Positions 62,530 through 64,000 of a stretch of DNA of 64,000 nt are shown one piece after another. Source of the DNA: Rhodopseudomonas palustris (GTDB lineage Bacteria > Pseudomonadota > Alphaproteobacteria > Rhizobiales > Xanthobacteraceae). The notes under the pieces are model-generated. The model was not told where the DNA came from. It searched no databases and worked only from the letters and a program-made list of their open reading frames with translations. Where the stretch lies: the NCBI GenBank assembly GCA_016215605.1, contig JACRJB010000014.1, forward strand, positions 310,001-374,000, given 5' to 3'. The position numbers were made by a program, and so were the translations under genes. Within the stretch, counting starts at the first letter, position 1, and each line of letters opens with the position of its first letter.

Positions 62530-62895
62530 ATGAAGACATGTTTGGTGGTCGACGATTCGAGCGTGATCCGAAAGGTCGCGCGACGCATTCTCGAAGGCCT
62601 CGAGTTCGAGATCGTCGAAGCTGAAGACGGCGAGAAGGCGCTCGAGCTCTGCAAGAACCAGCTGCCCGACGCGGTGCTGCTCGATTGGAACATGCCGGTG
62701 ATGGACGGCTACGAATTCCTGCGCAATCTGCGCCGGATGCCGGGGGGCGATCAGCCGAAGGTGGTGTTCTGCACCACCGAGAACGATGTCGCGCACATCG
62801 CCCGGGCGCTGCATGCCGGCGCCAACGAATACATCATGAAGCCGTTCGACAAGGACATCGTGACGGCGAAGTTCCAGGAAGTCGGCCTGATCTGA
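62530..62895 (+). CDS. cheY: Chemotaxis response regulator CheY
   Basis: This is a 121-residue single receiver domain: MKTCLVVDDSSVIRKVARRIL, phosphorylated Asp52 in LLDWNMPVMDG, Thr in VVFCTTENDV, and Lys in EYIMKPFDKD. It probably acts on the flagellar motor switch after phosphorylation by CheA. Confidence 0.95.
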   Translation: MKTCLVVDDSSVIRKVARRILEGLEFEIVEAEDGEKALELCKNQLPDAVLLDWNMPVMDGYEFLRNLRRMPGGDQPKVVFCTTENDVAHIARALHAGANEYIMKPFDKDIVTAKFQEVGLI

Positions 62896-62970
62896 CGGGG
62901 TCAGCCGAGCCTTAGTAAGCGACGCCGCGCCATCCGACGCGGTGGGGGTGTCTTGTTGCGTCGGTGTGTG

Positions 62971-64000
62971 ATGAGTGTAGCATTGGCAGGAAGTCCGGCC
63001 ACGAGTTCGACCCAGTACGAACCACTGCGGGTCATGATCGTCGACGATTCGGTGGTCATTCGCGGGCTGATCTCGCGCTGGATCGAGGCCGAGCCGGACA
63101 TGGTGGTGGCGGCCTCGCTGCGCACCGGGCTCGATGCGGTCAACCAGGTCGAACGCATCAAGCCGGACATCGCGCTGCTCGACATCGAGATGCCGGTGCT
63201 CGACGGCATCGCCGCGCTGCCGCAATTGCTGGCCAAGAAGCGCGACCTGATCGTCATCATGGCTTCGACGCTGACGCGCCGTAACGCCGAGATCAGCTTC
63301 AAGGCGCTGTCGCTCGGCGCCGCCGACTACATCCCGAAGCCGGAAACCACCCGCGAGTCGTCCGGCGCCGACGTGTTCCGTCACGACCTGCTGCAGAAGA
63401 TCCGCTATCTCGGCGGCAAGGTGCGGCGCAAGGTGTCGGCGACGACCGCCGCCGCACCGGCGATCGTGCGCGAGCCGGTGGCGCCCGCGATGCCCAGCGT
63501 CGCCAGCCAGGCCGCGCTGGTGAAGCGTTCGTTCGGCCCGACCGCGCCGCGCGTGCTGCTGATCGGCTCCTCGACCGGCGGGCCGCAGGCGCTGATGGCG
63601 CTGGTCAGCGAGATCGGTCCGGTGATCGATCACTATCCGGTGCTGATCACCCAGCACATGCCGCCGACCTTCACCACGATTCTCGCCGAACATCTGATGC
63701 GCTCGGCGCGTCGCCCGGCCCACGAGGGCATCGACGGCGAAGCGATCAAGCCGGGCCGGATCTATCTGGCGCCGGGCGGCCGCCACATGCGGGTGGGGCG
63801 CCAGGGCGGCCAGCCGGTGATCGCGCTCGACGACGGCCCGCCGGTGAATTTCTGCAAACCCGCGGTCGATCCGCTGTTCACCTCGGCGATCGACGTCTGG
63901 CAGGGCGCGGTGATGGCGGTGATTCTCACCGGCATGGGGTCGGACGGAATGCGCGGCGGCAAGGACGTCGTCGCCGCCGGCGGCAGCGTGATCGCGCAGG
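62971..64000 (+). CDS. cheB: Protein-glutamate methylesterase CheB (3' end outside window)
   Basis: The first 343 residues are visible. The receiver domain carries [13 protein letters not shown] and Asp71 ([11 protein letters not shown]). After a linker, the esterase domain has the catalytic Ser in [13 protein letters not shown] (about residue 199) and His229 in [11 protein letters not shown]. The frame is still open at the window edge, shortly after the family motif [13 protein letters not shown]. It removes methyl groups from chemoreceptors. Confidence 0.95.
   Translation, partial: MSVALAGSPATSSTQYEPLRVMIVDDSVVIRGLISRWIEAEPDMVVAASLRTGLDAVNQVERIKPDIALLDIEMPVLDGIAALPQLLAKKRDLIVIMASTLTRRNAEISFKALSLGAADYIPKPETTRESSGADVFRHDLLQKIRYLGGKVRRKVSATTAAAPAIVREPVAPAMPSVASQAALVKRSFGPTAPRVLLIGSSTGGPQALMALVSEIGPVIDHYPVLITQHMPPTFTTILAEHLMRSARRPAHEGIDGEAIKPGRIYLAPGGRHMRVGRQGGQPVIALDDGPPVNFCKPAVDPLFTSAIDVWQGAVMAVILTGMGSDGMRGGKDVVAAGGSVIAQ

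Noticed and set aside
1-64000. CRISPR arrays, rRNA genes and complete insertion sequences
   Set aside because: I looked for regularly spaced repeats, rRNA-like sequence and transposase genes with terminal repeats and found none I could support.

Overview
The window is almost certainly from an alphaproteobacterium of the Nitrobacteraceae (Rhodopseudomonas/Bradyrhizobium type). The evidence is high GC, the chromosomal order chpT-cheA-cheW-cheY-cheB at the right end, and the gene families present. Positions 1 to about 54,415 are the right-hand part of an integrative conjugative element (ICE) abutting the 3' end of a tRNA-Val(CAC) gene (54413-54487, minus strand). Positions 54,488-64,000 are ordinary chromosome.

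ICE backbone, left part (1-14,340): the end of a large helicase-like gene, a toprim protein, DUF2493, a small membrane protein, DUF736, an XRE repressor, two DUF2285 genes (one frameshifted), an AlpA-like HTH, a replication initiator followed directly by three iteron-like repeats, DUF2840, a TraF peptidase, a lytic transglycosylase, a DUF3363 relaxase, TraG and a ribbon-helix-helix protein. ICE backbone, right part (43,800-53,366): trbBCDEJ-trbK-LFGI and DUF2274, a P-type (MPF-T) mating-pair apparatus with most genes overlapping by 1-4 nt. The two halves are split by about 29 kb of cargo between the RHH gene and trbB. The layout resembles Tn4371-like elements. No integrase is visible, so it must lie left of the window or be lost.

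Cargo (14.4-43.8 kb) is a metal and redox island: rcnR-rcnA (Ni/Co efflux), a His-rich CopL-like protein, FixH-like protein, cusB-cusA-tolC (Cu/Ag RND efflux), an ECF sigma factor with its DUF1109/NrsF anti-sigma, small secreted GGPK-motif proteins, an OpgC-like protein, a Met-rich LTxxQ protein, an operon for a flavin/2Fe-2S reductase with a cytochrome b and a seven-heme cytochrome c, DUF411, DUF305, a second TolC-like lipoprotein, a multicopper oxidase, cytochrome c, DUF2933, a Cu(I) P-type ATPase, and a decaying tail (cytochrome c with an in-frame stop, frameshifted DUF305). Base composition changes in blocks (about 16.8-25 kb and 38.9-42.6 kb are GC-richer than 25.4-38.8 kb), which suggests stepwise assembly.

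The strongest new signals are these. (1) Three exact copies of a sigma-F-type promoter (GTAACC-N16-CGAA) precede the sigma gene, a small secreted GGPK protein and a third transcription unit. (2) A His/Met-rich 18-residue repeat is conserved by purely synonymous change and sits behind an FNR/FixK box. (3) A possible transmembrane electron-transfer module lies at 28.6-33.3 kb. (4) Two related nested-palindrome elements lie in the long gene-free stretches before DUF2493 and DUF736. (5) Iterons sit directly after repA.
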